Assembly: GCA_029550925.1 (NCBI GenBank)
Contig: JAKPGL010000202.1
Coordinates: forward strand, 1-54,921
Direction: 5' to 3'
Origin: Planctomycetota bacterium
GTDB taxonomy: Bacteria; Planctomycetota; Planctomycetia; Pirellulales; Thermoguttaceae
Length of the DNA: 54,921 nt
Positions 43,393 to 52,384 of this stretch are shown piece by piece. The notes under the pieces were generated by a model. That model searched no databases and was not told the origin of the DNA. It saw nothing but the letters and a program-made list of their open reading frames with translations. Positions within the stretch are counted from its first letter, which is position 1; the number at the start of each line of letters is the position of its first letter. Both the position numbers and the translations under genes were made by a program.

Positions 43393-43716
43393 AAACTCCA
43401 GAGAAGGCTATCCCAAAGGCTGCTATATTTTGTGGCCATTTCTGTTGGCAACACAATATGTAGTATCTTCTGCGGCAGACTCTCCAGAAGGATCGTCCCA
43501 GATAATCTCTCTTTTTGACCGGCAGGTCTATTTCCCTTCCTTTTCCCTTGAATATCGTTTTCTCATCCTTGCCGCTTAGCTGGGGGGCAAGGGGGGTGGG
43601 GCTTTCCACAGGACCGTCTTCCTGGTAGGAATAGAAGAAGATGTTCCCCCCTGATGTTCCTAACCCGGTGGTTTAATTCCTGCCCCCCGAAATAGCGGTT
43701 CTTTCAAGGTTGTCCC
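43393..43716. other. Gap between the pilin and receiver genes
   Basis: No open frame here has a credible start or family. The region is pyrimidine-rich and should contain the promoter of the receiver gene; I see no strong hexamers or hairpin. Confidence 0.4.
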
Positions 43717-44112
43717 ATGGCCGAGGTTCCTTCCCAATCGCAGATCACTACAGGCAAACGGATTCTCTTGGTCGATGACGATCCGGAAATCGTGGAAACC
43801 ATTCGGATTGCTTTGGAAGCCAAGGGGTATCAAGTCTTTGTCGCCCGCGACGGCAACCAAGGATTGGCCTTGGCGGATCGGGAAAATCCCGATCTGATCG
43901 TCCTGGATATCATGATGCCCAAACGAAGTGGATTTTTGGTCTTAGAAAGGCTCCGGCGGACCCGTCCGGTGCCGATCCGGGTGATCATGATTACGGCCAA
44001 CGAAGGAGCCCGGCATAAGGCCTATGCAGAAATGCTAGGGGTGGATGACTATATCCGCAAACCGTTTCCTATGGATCGGCTGTTGGAAAGTGTGCAACGG
44101 CTGATCGGCTAA
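43717..44112 (+). CDS. Single-domain response regulator
   Basis: The 131-residue protein is one receiver domain with no output domain. The acidic pair lies in RILLVDDDPEIVE, the phospho-acceptor Asp in LIVLDIMMPKRSG, the conserved Thr/Ser position reads MITANEG, and the Lys is in DYIRKPFPMDRLL. It starts with a 14-residue polar lead. Such proteins relay phosphate or act by binding other proteins. A cognate kinase is not adjacent; the histidine kinase at 36442 is a possible partner but this is speculative. Confidence 0.9.
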   Translation: MAEVPSQSQITTGKRILLVDDDPEIVETIRIALEAKGYQVFVARDGNQGLALADRENPDLIVLDIMMPKRSGFLVLERLRRTRPVPIRVIMITANEGARHKAYAEMLGVDDYIRKPFPMDRLLESVQRLIG

Positions 44113-44139
44113 TCCGGTCGGGGCTATACCGAGCCTCTC

Positions 44140-44300
44140 AGCCATTCTTTCCGGACGCCTGGCGGTAGAAAACGTTTCGGTTCTCTTTCCGCCGAAGGGA
44201 AACACTCGCCTCTTTCCTGGAGCGGGAGAGGCCGGCCTCGGCAAAACCGAGGTCGGGGGAGGGGGCCTATAATCCCCGGAGGCCCAGATTACAGTCCTTT
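44140..44300. repeat. CTCTTTCC-type mosaic repeat
   Basis: The sequence CCTCTTTCCTGGAGCGGGAG followed by AGGCCGG is a copy of the CTCTCCC module, and it carries an inserted hairpin CCTCGG/CCGAGG with a CAAAA loop. It lies in a gap of about 465 bp with no gene. The remainder, 44300-44577, should hold the promoter of the next gene. Confidence 0.6.
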
Positions 44301-44577
44301 CCCGGTTTGGACTCTCCTGAACCTCAGCCTCCTCCACCCCGATTTGTGTAGATACCAATGCGGTTGGGGAGAGGGGAGAACATAGGGGCGTTCCCTTTGG
44401 CGGAAGCGTTCCGGAAGGGGTACGAAAACAAAAGGAAGCTTGACTTTGGAGGGACAAAAACCGTATAGTCTATCTTTTCGGCGGGGAAGGAAAGTCCGTT
44501 GGGGAGCTTACCGGAACAGGTTCCCAACTCTTTTGTAGGGAAAGTCCTAAGCGGATGTTTTGGAGAAGGATATTGGG

Positions 44578-45486
44578 ATGAGAACCGAACGGCGACATGA
44601 ATTGGAAGAAAATCTGTTAGCCAATTGGGTGGCTTCGGTGTTGGTGAAGATTCGGCCTTATCAGAACGCCATTTTTGGGGGGGTGGTGGTAGTGGTATTG
44701 GCGGTGGTGATTTATACCTGGGTAGTCCGGCGGTCCGCTGGGGAAGCGGAGGCGGCTTGGCAGGAAGTGTTAATGAACATGGCCGTCGCCCGGGAAAAAC
44801 CCTCCGAGCTAGAAAAAACCGCTGAAAACTTCACCGGCAGTGAACCGGGCCAATGGGCCGCCCTATTGGCCGCCGAAGCCTACCTGGCCAATGGCTGCGA
44901 CGCCCTTTTCCAGAACAAGGCCGAAGCCCGAGAGTATCTGAACCGCTCTCGCGAGCTTTTCCAACGAGTCTTAGACGAGTCCCGCAATGAGATGCTTCGA
45001 GAACGGGCTACTTTCGGACTAGCACGGGCCGACGAAGCCGCCGGCGATCTGGAAAAAGCGATCGAAAGTTGGAGTTCGCCCTCGGCCAAAAGCGGGCAGG
45101 CGGATCGCGGTTACCAGGGAGTGCTGAACCTCTGGCCCAAAGGCGCCTATGCCGAAGCAGCCAAGGCCCGTCTGGAAGACCTGAAACGTTACAGCACCAA
45201 AAAGTTTTACGACGATTTTGTCCGGTGGACGCCCCGACCTCTGCCGCCCGAACCGGGCGACTCTGTCCTGAAAGCCAAAACCGGCCCGGAGCTGACCATC
45301 CCCGAAGGTCCCGTCTTTACCCCGGGAGAATTGCCAAACGCTAAAACCTCCGAAAAAACTCCTCCTGCCCAAGAGCAAGGGACCGAGTCGAAAACAGTTC
45401 CTTCTCCGCCTCCTCCGTCTTCCCCGCCCGAGCCGCTTCAAAAACAACCCGCCGCGCCGGACCAGAAGACATCGCCTCCCCAATAG
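44578..45486 (+). CDS. Single-pass membrane protein with TPR-like region (YfgM-like)
   Basis: The 302-residue protein has one N-terminal membrane helix (GGVVVVVLAVVIYTWVV, about residues 35-51) after a cytoplasmic lead MRTERRHELEENLLANW. A helical, TPR-like region follows (AALLAAEAYLANGCDALF, ERATFGLARADEAAGDLEKA), then a Pro/Glu/Lys-rich tail of about 70 residues. This layout resembles the YfgM/TPR_21 type seen in planctomycetes. AAGGA supports ATG 44578. Function unknown; a scaffold at the membrane is plausible. Confidence 0.75.
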   Translation: MRTERRHELEENLLANWVASVLVKIRPYQNAIFGGVVVVVLAVVIYTWVVRRSAGEAEAAWQEVLMNMAVAREKPSELEKTAENFTGSEPGQWAALLAAEAYLANGCDALFQNKAEAREYLNRSRELFQRVLDESRNEMLRERATFGLARADEAAGDLEKAIESWSSPSAKSGQADRGYQGVLNLWPKGAYAEAAKARLEDLKRYSTKKFYDDFVRWTPRPLPPEPGDSVLKAKTGPELTIPEGPVFTPGELPNAKTSEKTPPAQEQGTESKTVPSPPPPSSPPEPLQKQPAAPDQKTSPPQ

Positions 45487-45622
45487 GCAACCGTATTCTT
45501 GGAGCCGGCTGGAAAAGCGGCGGTTCGAGATAGCGTCCCCACAAAAACAGTAGCCCTACGGCGCCTGATTCCTCCGTAGGGAACAGTCCAAAATCCTCTC
45601 TTGGCCGATCGTGGAACGCCGG

Positions 45623-46642
45623 ATGGTTTCCCAAGATTTTTCTGCGCCAGATTTGGGCAACTTCCGGCCCGGCGGGCCGGTGGCGCTTCGAGTGCGGCCC
45701 GAAGAGGAGGGGTGGAGGCTCGATGTCTTCCTGACGCATCACTTTGCCGATTATAGCCGGGTCCACATGCGTCGGCTGATCACCGCCGGCGGCGTCCGGG
45801 TGGATGGCAAGGGGGCCAAACCTGCCTATCGGCTCCATACGGGCCAGCAGGTCGAACTCGTCCTGCCCGAAATTCCCCGAGAGGCCCCCCATCCGGAACC
45901 CATCCCGTTGGACATCCTTTATCAGGACGATTATTTGGCGGTGGTCAACAAACCGGCCGGCATGGTGGTCCATCCGGCCCGGGGGCATTGGAGCGGCACG
46001 TTGGTCAGCGCTCTACAGTATCATTTTGGCGGTCGGCTATCGGCAGCCGGTGGGCCGACCAGGCCCGGCATTGTGCATCGGCTGGACCGGGACACCTCGG
46101 GGGCGATTCTGGTGGCCAAGACAGATCCGATCCATCAGAAATTGGCCGCCCAATTTGCCAACCGCACCGTCGAAAAGGAATACTTCACCCTAGTAAGTGG
46201 GCGCCCGGAGCGAGACCGAGATGTGGTCGTTGAGCCGATCGGGCTGCACCCCACCCAGCGTGAGAAAATGGCCATCCGCCGCCAAGGCCCTGATGTGCGA
46301 TTGGCCGAGACCTTCTACGAAGTCCTGGAACGGTTCGACGGCTTTGCCGCCATGCGGATCCTGCCCCGCACGGGCCGAACCCATCAAATCCGGGTCCATT
46401 TGGCGCATATCGGTTGTCCGGTGCTTTGCGATCGCCAGTACGGAGGCCGAAGCCAAATCACCCTGGCCGACCTGAGCCGAAATCCGGCCGATACCACCGT
46501 GCTGTTGGCCCGCCAAGCCCTCCATGCCCGCCGGATCGGTTTTACCCACCCGGTAACCGGCCAGCGTCTCCAGGTCGAAGCGCCGCTTCCGTCCGACATC
46601 CAAGCCGTCCTGGACGCCCTGCGACAGTTCCGAAACAGATAA
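45623..46642 (+). CDS. RluA/RluD-family pseudouridine synthase
   Basis: The protein, about 339 residues, isomerises uridine to pseudouridine in rRNA or tRNA. It has an S4-like N-terminal RNA-binding domain (WRLDVFLTHHFADYSRVHMR), then DDYLAVVNKPAGMVVHPARG, and the catalytic loop HRLDRDTSGAILVAK with the essential Asp, and a C-terminal RILPRTGRTHQIRVHLAHIG. The layout is RluD-like. The stop codon TAA at 46640-46642 lies within ATAACGCTTCAGGTGAATG, the left end of mosaic element C. An upstream in-frame GTG at 45611 is possible but has no ribosome site. Confidence 0.9.
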   Translation: MVSQDFSAPDLGNFRPGGPVALRVRPEEEGWRLDVFLTHHFADYSRVHMRRLITAGGVRVDGKGAKPAYRLHTGQQVELVLPEIPREAPHPEPIPLDILYQDDYLAVVNKPAGMVVHPARGHWSGTLVSALQYHFGGRLSAAGGPTRPGIVHRLDRDTSGAILVAKTDPIHQKLAAQFANRTVEKEYFTLVSGRPERDRDVVVEPIGLHPTQREKMAIRRQGPDVRLAETFYEVLERFDGFAAMRILPRTGRTHQIRVHLAHIGCPVLCDRQYGGRSQITLADLSRNPADTTVLLARQALHARRIGFTHPVTGQRLQVEAPLPSDIQAVLDALRQFRNR

Positions 46643-47003
46643 CGCTTCAGGTGAATGACGGGTCCACGGATACTGAATGGGAAAAAAGGCCCAAAAAGAA
46701 GGCCCATATCAATTGTCATTCCCCCCGTCTCCCCTGGCCGTCGAGAGGCCGGCCTGCGCAGCAGGCCGGGTGAGGGGGGCCATCGTATCATTCCCGCCAG
46801 AGCGGCAGTGGAGGAATCTGCTGAATTGTCATTCCCGCGCAAGCGGGAATCCAGGCTTCTTGGTGCTGTCCATTTGTTCCCATTCACCCGGCTAGCCTGA
46901 CGGCTAGCCGGCCTCTCCCGCCGAGGGAAAGGCAAATATCCACCCCGTCCCGCTAGGGGAACTAGGGGAGGAGCGGCTTTCTTCACTCGGCTGAAAGGGT
47001 ACC
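46639..47003. repeat. MITE-like mosaic intergenic element C
   Basis: The left end reads ATAACGCTTCAGGTGAATG and the right end CACTCGGCTGAAAGGGTACC, close to its reverse complement. Inside, from left to right, are a dRS3-like start GTCATTCCCCCC, the CTCCCCTGGCCGTCGAGAGG module with an inserted GGCCTGC/GCAGGCC hairpin, a full dRS3-like GTCATTCCCGCGCAAGCGGG at 46828, and GCTAGCCTGACGGCTAGCCG followed by CTCTCCC. No gene is visible. Confidence 0.65.
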
Positions 47004-47032
47004 AGAAAAGAGGGAAATGGTATCCATCTGGT

Positions 47033-48607
47033 TCAGTCGGGCAGGCCGAGGTTGCGGCGGTACGCCTGACGTTGGCGGTCCAAGCCCAGTCGGTGGGTGA
47101 TCTCTTGCCATTTCTGGGCTGCCGCCTGGAGGGCTTGCTGGGCGGTTTTTTCGCCCTGGACCGCCGCATGAACTGCCGCATCCAACTCGGCCATATACTC
47201 CGGCCAGCCGGGTATCCGTAAACCCACCAGCCATTGGCTGCTCGAAAACGTCTGGTGGAGGGCGTCGGCGTATTGCAGGGCGGTTTCTCTGGGCATGGCC
47301 GGTTCCACCCAGGCCTGCAAGCGTTTGGGATCTTTTAGCTCGCTTTTTCGGAACACGGTCGTAGCAGGGCAAACAGCCGGGCGGGGTTCGGAACCCTGTT
47401 TGCCGACCAACCAAAAGATCAGTTGCAGGGCGGCCTCCGGGTGCTCGGAGCTTGCTCCCACAGCGGCCCACCGGCCTGAGATGCCCAAAAGCGGCGTCCG
47501 GAACAGTTCACCTTTGGACGCGGGGAGCCATTTTTGCTCTTCAGGGTGCCAGACGGCCGAGGCGCCCGGAATGGGAACGATGGTGCATTTGATTTCGGGC
47601 GATGCGTTTTCCGGTCCAGCCCGGCTCGGCCAGCAAAGCGCCAAGCCGCACTGGCCCCGCCAAAACCGCTCCCGCACCTGGTCTGGATCCGCTTCCCGTA
47701 GGTCCGGGGGGGCCAATTTGGCCGTGGCCACTAATTCCTCCAAGGCCCGGACAAACGGCGGCTCGGCGATCCGGGGCCGCATCGACTGCATCTCAAACAA
47801 CGTGGAATAGTAGTTGGGGTGTTTGGCATAGGAGGCAGCCCGGGCCAGAAACGTCCAGCCCGCCCAGCCCGCTGCCCACGGCTCCAGGGCCGGCGCCCAG
47901 GTCGGCTCCTTCGGCGATTCCGCAGCACCCAACCGACTCCGTTCCTTCAACTGCTGGGCCGCCTGGAGATATTCCTCCCAGGTGCGAGGCGGACGGAGTC
48001 CAAGCCGATCCAATAAATCCGCCCGACAATAACAGACCAACACCGGCGAACCCAACGGCACCGCATACACGTGCCGTCCCCATCGGCCCTCCTGGTCCCG
48101 CACTAGCTCCACCAGATCGGACCAGGCTGCGGAGTGAGGGAGGAATTTTTCTTCGGCAAGGGGTGCAATCTGTCCCGCGTCGGCCAACTGACCCAACTGA
48201 GCCGACCGAAAGACTATCACATCGGCTTTTTGCAGTTGCCCTTCGTTGGACGCCGCATGGACTTCCAACGGGGCGCCGATTTCCGCCTGCCATTGGCCTT
48301 CGTAGGAGCGGAGCGTGTCGGCCAGCCGGGAGTCCTCCAGCACGGCTACGGTCAACTTTGTCGGTGCAGAAGGCCCCGGTTGCCCTTCTTCTGCTGGTTG
48401 GGACCTACAGCCGGTCAAGCAGAACACGCAAAAGGCCAGCCCAAGCAGCCCGGCCCAAATCTCCGGGGGGGAAATCCACGCTGACCGGACGCCGAGCTTT
48501 TTAGAAAAAATCCTCTCCGTTCTTGGTTGGCCCTTGTTCGACCCCAGGGGCCGAATTTCCTCTTGCTTTTGCCGAAAGAGTGTTAGAAGATGGGGTAGAA
48601 ACCGCAT
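47033..48607 (-). CDS. Extracellular solute-binding lipoprotein
   Basis: The 524-residue protein has a lipobox CLTGC at about residues 63-67, preceded by a hydrophobic stretch (IWAGLLGLAFCVF). It should be a membrane-anchored periplasmic binding protein, resembling ABC-transporter sugar-binding proteins: KLTVAVLEDS at the start, VIVFRS, VYAVPLGSPVLVCYCRADLL, PRTWEEYLQAAQQLKER. The N-terminus before the signal is unusually long (about 50 residues); an internal start is possible but no better ribosome site was seen than AAGGA before ATG 48607. No permease or ATPase gene is adjacent. It lies between elements C and D. Confidence 0.75.
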   Translation of the reverse strand: MRFLPHLLTLFRQKQEEIRPLGSNKGQPRTERIFSKKLGVRSAWISPPEIWAGLLGLAFCVFCLTGCRSQPAEEGQPGPSAPTKLTVAVLEDSRLADTLRSYEGQWQAEIGAPLEVHAASNEGQLQKADVIVFRSAQLGQLADAGQIAPLAEEKFLPHSAAWSDLVELVRDQEGRWGRHVYAVPLGSPVLVCYCRADLLDRLGLRPPRTWEEYLQAAQQLKERSRLGAAESPKEPTWAPALEPWAAGWAGWTFLARAASYAKHPNYYSTLFEMQSMRPRIAEPPFVRALEELVATAKLAPPDLREADPDQVRERFWRGQCGLALCWPSRAGPENASPEIKCTIVPIPGASAVWHPEEQKWLPASKGELFRTPLLGISGRWAAVGASSEHPEAALQLIFWLVGKQGSEPRPAVCPATTVFRKSELKDPKRLQAWVEPAMPRETALQYADALHQTFSSSQWLVGLRIPGWPEYMAELDAAVHAAVQGEKTAQQALQAAAQKWQEITHRLGLDRQRQAYRRNLGLPD

Positions 48608-48625
48608 GGTAGTTTTCCTTATTTC

Positions 48626-48813
48626 GTAACATTGTAGCCGAATGCAGTGGGCATATCCTTATCCCTCTCCCCTGGCCGTCGAGAGGGTAGGGTGAGGGGG
48701 AAAAGGGAGGGAGACAGTCGCCTTTTGCCCCCCTCATTCGGCTAGCCTGACGGCTAGCCGGCCTCTTCCACAGGCGGCAGAGGCAGCTTTCTTCACTCGG
48801 CTGCAATGTTGCC
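48626..48813. repeat. MITE-like mosaic intergenic element D
   Basis: The left end GTAACATTGTAGCCGAATG (48626-48644) and the right end CACTCGGCTGCAATGTTGCC (48794-48813) form a near-perfect inverted repeat of about 20 bp. Inside are CCCTCTCCCCTGGCCGTCGA with GGGTGAGGGGG, and GCTAGCCTGACGGCTAGCCG. The total length is about 188 bp. It lies between divergent genes, so it may supply or displace promoters. The remaining gap to 48970 has no gene. Confidence 0.75.
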
Positions 48814-48970
48814 CTTTTTCCTGCTTCCGAAGCCGCGGGAAGAAAGGCCGGGCGAAGGTTGTTTGCGTGTGGAAAAGGCGGACGACGCGGTTCAAGCGGA
48901 AACGCCTGTTCCGCCTCGCCATAAGTCTTTTTATACGAAACGAGTTTAATAAAGGTTTTTCTGGAACGCT

Positions 48971-50725
48971 ATGACTCCTGAAGTTTCGTCCCAAGATGGG
49001 GTGCTCCATTTGGGGAAAAGTTCTCGATGGGTGCAGGCCGCCGAAGTGGTCGCGGTGTTCGCCGTCTTCTTCCTCCAAGGGGCCTGGCCGGTCCCGGACA
49101 CCAATGAGCCGCATTACCTCGGCAAGGCCATCCACTATTGGAGCCCCGAATGGATTCGGAAGGACTTTTTCCTGGATTCGCCGGACGCCCACGATGTGTT
49201 TTATTTTACCTTTGGCTGGTTGTCGCGGTATTTGCCGCCGGCCCAGTTGGCGTGGGCGGGTCGGCTTTTGACCTGGCTGTGGTTAGCCTGGGCGTGGCGT
49301 CGGCTAAGTTGGGCGGTCCTGCCCCGACCTGGCTACGCCGTACTTTCCGCCGCCCTATTGGCGACCCTCCTGGACCGCGCCCACATGGCCGGCGAATGGC
49401 TCATCGGCGGTGTGGAAGCCAAAGGGTTTGCCTGGGCAATGGTGCTGATGGGGCTGGAGCGGCTTTTGCGCGGCCGGTGGAACTGGGCCTTGGCCTGCTT
49501 CGGTGCGGGCGCCTCCTTCCATGCGCTGGTGGGCGGATGGGGCGGGGTGGCCGCCGGGTTGACGTGGCTTTGGGCAGGAAAAAATCGTCCCAAGCTCCTC
49601 TCCCTCTGGCCGGGGATCGTAGGCGGCGGGTTGCTTGCGCTGCCGGGCCTGGTTCCGGTGGTTCGGCTCAACTGGGGCGTCGATCCGGAGATGGTACGTC
49701 AAGGCTACCAAATTTATGTAGAAATCCGGTTGCCCCATCATCTGGACTTTCTGGCCTTCCGCCCGGATTTTCGCCTGCGATTTTTGCTTCTGTGCGTAGC
49801 CTGCTGGTTGCTGAGCCGATCGGTGCTCCGAACCCAACCCACTCACCAGCTCCCCCAGAACCAACAGGATCCGGCGATGGATATGCTCCGGCGATATTGG
49901 TGGGCAAGCTTGGCGATCGTTGGCTGTGGGATTGTGTTTTCGGTGGGACTGCTGCCCTGGCCGGACCTCCGGATCAGTTTGCTCCGGTATTACTGGTTTC
50001 GGTTGGCGGATATTATGACGCCGGTGGTTGCTTCCCTGTTTTTGCTCCGATGGGTGGCTGAAAAAACCGCCCTGTTGGCAGGCGAGAACGATACTTCTGT
50101 TTCCAGGCGGGCAGGGATGTGCCTGCCTTCTTTTGGTCAATGCTTCTTGCCGCCTTGGTTTCGGAGGGGAAGACCCAAAAGCGCTGTTGCAGCGGCGCCT
50201 TGGGCGGCGATGGTGCTGGCCACGGCGGGTACATTCCTGCATCTTGCCGGGTATGTTTGGGTCCGAGTGCAGCCGACGGTCCCCCGGGCCTTTACGGCCC
50301 ACAAAGACCAATGGAAAAACACGAAGCAGCAGTTGGCCGATTATGTCTCGTGGCGGCGGATGTGCCAGTGGATCCAGGAGCATACGCCGCCGGAAGCCCG
50401 ATTCCTGACCCCCAGGCAAGAACAAACGTTCAAATGGTACGCCCGCCGCAGCGAAGTGGCTACCTGGAAAGACATCCCCCAGGATGCCCCAGGATTGGTG
50501 GAATGGTGGAAACGCATGAACACAATCTATGGCACCGGCAGCAACGAACCAGGCCACCGCTGGGTCGATTCCCTGGCGCAGCTTCCGCCGGAAAAGCTCC
50601 GGCAATTGGCCCGGGCGTATCAAGCCCGGTATCTGGTGGTCGAGAGCCGACCTCGGCTTCCGTTCCGATTGGTCTATCGGAACCGTCATTGGGCCGTCTA
50701 TGAGATGGTTGACCAGGTCGATTGA
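48971..50725 (+). CDS. Polytopic membrane protein (DUF6798-like)
   Basis: The 584-residue protein has about ten membrane helices and begins, after a 25-residue lead, with VVAVFAVFFLQGAWPVPDTN, then NEPHYLGKA. The NEPHYLGKA start is typical of a planctomycete family I know as DUF6798; the name is from memory. It has features of GT-C-type membrane glycosyltransferases: a first loop with acidic residues and a C-terminal soluble domain (HTPPEARFLTPRQEQTFKWY ... RLVYRNRHWAVYEM). Function unknown. The start ATG has only a partial ribosome site (GGAA). Confidence 0.75.
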   Translation: MTPEVSSQDGVLHLGKSSRWVQAAEVVAVFAVFFLQGAWPVPDTNEPHYLGKAIHYWSPEWIRKDFFLDSPDAHDVFYFTFGWLSRYLPPAQLAWAGRLLTWLWLAWAWRRLSWAVLPRPGYAVLSAALLATLLDRAHMAGEWLIGGVEAKGFAWAMVLMGLERLLRGRWNWALACFGAGASFHALVGGWGGVAAGLTWLWAGKNRPKLLSLWPGIVGGGLLALPGLVPVVRLNWGVDPEMVRQGYQIYVEIRLPHHLDFLAFRPDFRLRFLLLCVACWLLSRSVLRTQPTHQLPQNQQDPAMDMLRRYWWASLAIVGCGIVFSVGLLPWPDLRISLLRYYWFRLADIMTPVVASLFLLRWVAEKTALLAGENDTSVSRRAGMCLPSFGQCFLPPWFRRGRPKSAVAAAPWAAMVLATAGTFLHLAGYVWVRVQPTVPRAFTAHKDQWKNTKQQLADYVSWRRMCQWIQEHTPPEARFLTPRQEQTFKWYARRSEVATWKDIPQDAPGLVEWWKRMNTIYGTGSNEPGHRWVDSLAQLPPEKLRQLARAYQARYLVVESRPRLPFRLVYRNRHWAVYEMVDQVD

Positions 50726-51025
50726 TCAGGCAGGGGAGAGGGGAGAAAAACACGACTACTCCCTTCGGCTGAAGTATTTCTGTTTTCTTTGCGAAATGCC
50801 AGAAAAACCGGCAAAGGCGTTTTCCTCGGAGCGTCCTGCTTTGGGACATAGCCTTATTAGGGGATTCGCATCCTCCACAACTGCCCCATAAGGGGCGGCT
50901 TGGTCAACCAATCCCAGGGGGATATGCCATACTTGCTTAGGAGGCTCCTCCTACAGCCCCAAGCCCTCTTTAGCCCCTATTTCTGAATACTCCGTGTCCG
51001 GCGGCCAAACTGGCCGGAGGTGTGT
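50726..51025. other. Gap with a solo element end and hairpins
   Basis: No gene is visible in this 300-bp gap. At about 50756-50778 the sequence CTACTCCCTTCGGCTGAAG resembles the right end of the mosaic elements, without a matching left end. A small hairpin GCCCC/GGGGC lies near 50883. Confidence 0.4.
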
Positions 51026-52180
51026 ATGGAACTACAAATGCTTTCGGACGTGGACGCCCTTTTGGCCCATCGGGAGGCGTGGGACGATCTTTGGCATCGT
51101 TCCCGGACGGTTTTACCGACGGCCAGGGCGGAACTGGCGGCGCATTGGCTCCACCATTTTGCCCAAGGTCGCCGGTTTACCGCTTTGGCGGTCTCCGACG
51201 GAGATCGTCTGGTGGCGGCTTTGCCGTTGGTCCAGCGGCGGATCAAAGGCATATTCCGAGCCGGCGATCTGCCGGCCAATCCCTGGGCTGCCAACGGAGA
51301 CTTGCTTTTGGACGAATCCGCCGATGTGGCTGAGGTGCTCCAATGCCTTTGCCGGGGACTTCGGCAAACCGGTTGGCCGATGGTGTGGGTCGATCTGGCG
51401 CCGGTGCAGACCAGCCGGTGGCGCCGCCTCGTTGACCAATCGCAAAAGGCCGACATGTCTTGCCTGGTCCATCTGCGGTATCCGGTGGGGCTGGTCTATT
51501 GGGAAGACTTTGCCGCCTACTGGGCTAGCCGTCCCCACGGGCTCCAAAAGAAAGTCCGAAAGTGCCTCCGTCAATTGGAACAGATCGGCCCCATAGAACT
51601 TCGAGTCCTCCCGCTGGTTTCTGGCCAGGAGTGGGAAGAAGCCTTAGACACGGCTTGGCGGATCGAAGACGCCAGTTGGAAAGGCCAAGCTGGCACTTCG
51701 GTACTCCGGACTCCAGGCATGAGGGAGTTTTATCTCAAACAGACCCAAATGTTGGCCCAATGGGGATATGCCCGATTGGCGTTTTTAGAGGCGGCAGGGC
51801 GACCGATTGCCTTTGCGTTCGGGTGGGAGACCAAGGGAGTCGTGCAGGTCTGGAAGATCAGTTATGATCCGGAGTTTTCCCGGTTTAGCCCTGGGCATCT
51901 GTTGTGGTATTTGTGGTTCCAGAAGTTGGCCGAAAGCAACAAACCCGTAACGGTGGATTTCTTGGGACCTTTAACCGATGGTACCAGGCCCTGGGCTGCC
52001 GGGAGTTACCCTATCGGACGGTTGATTTTGGCCACCCGTTGGTGGGGCAAGTGCCTGATGGGTGGTTATCGGGCCTATCGGGGATGCCGGGGCACAGCCG
52101 CTTGGCCAGATTGGGCGGACGAGTGTACGGCTGCCGAGCCGCATCCTTTGGCTTTGGATGGCGAAGTTATCCATGTTTAG
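51026..52180 (+). CDS. GNAT-like / FemAB-type N-acetyltransferase (BioF2-like domain)
   Basis: The 384-residue protein has the layout of the BioF2-like acetyltransferase family, which adds acyl groups to polysaccharide or amino sugars. It shows a GNAT-type N-terminal part (RRFTALAVSDGDRLVAALPL), SRPHGLQKKVRKCLRQLEQI, then ARLAFLEAAGRPIAFAFGWE, YDPEFSRFSPGHLLWYLWFQ, and VDFLGP, as in exopolysaccharide-associated members. GGAGG 5 nt upstream supports ATG 51026. A role in surface polymer modification is inferred. Confidence 0.8.
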   Translation: MELQMLSDVDALLAHREAWDDLWHRSRTVLPTARAELAAHWLHHFAQGRRFTALAVSDGDRLVAALPLVQRRIKGIFRAGDLPANPWAANGDLLLDESADVAEVLQCLCRGLRQTGWPMVWVDLAPVQTSRWRRLVDQSQKADMSCLVHLRYPVGLVYWEDFAAYWASRPHGLQKKVRKCLRQLEQIGPIELRVLPLVSGQEWEEALDTAWRIEDASWKGQAGTSVLRTPGMREFYLKQTQMLAQWGYARLAFLEAAGRPIAFAFGWETKGVVQVWKISYDPEFSRFSPGHLLWYLWFQKLAESNKPVTVDFLGPLTDGTRPWAAGSYPIGRLILATRWWGKCLMGGYRAYRGCRGTAAWPDWADECTAAEPHPLALDGEVIHV

Positions 52181-52240
52181 TTTAACCAGACTGTCTATAT
52201 TGCCAATGGTTCCGTTGAGAGATGAATGCGGGTTGCCCCC

Positions 52241-52268
52241 TTGACTTTTTTAACATTTCGTGTATCTT
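52241..52268 (+). promoter_or_regulatory. Candidate promoter of the leuA leader transcript
   Basis: TTGACT (52241-52246) and TATCTT (52263-52268) are 16 bp apart, in the A+T-richest part of the gap. Transcription would begin near 52275, about 45 nt before the leader peptide ATG. Confidence 0.5.
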
Positions 52269-52321
52269 TATAAGAGATCGAAGGTTGTGATCTGTCAGTA
52301 AACGTGTTTCCGAAATATTGG

Positions 52322-52384
52322 TATGGCGCTGGCGAACCTGCTTAGCCTGTTGTTATTGGGGCTTCCTGCGGCCGGTCGGCCGTA
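52322..52384 (+). CDS. Leucine-rich leader peptide of leuA
   Basis: A 20-codon open frame encodes MALANLLSLLLLGLPAAGRP and stops at TAG (52382-52384). Eight of 20 residues are leucine, including four in a row encoded CTG-TTG-TTA-TTG. It lies about 180 bp before leuA and just before an intrinsic terminator, the classic place for a leader peptide that senses leucyl-tRNA. No clear Shine-Dalgarno site precedes the ATG, which is the main weakness. Confidence 0.7.

Noticed and set aside
45554-45581. Perfect 8-bp stem CCCTACGG/CCGTAGGG between two plus-strand genes
   Set aside because: No T run follows on the plus strand, and no minus-strand gene ends there, so a terminator call is not supported.
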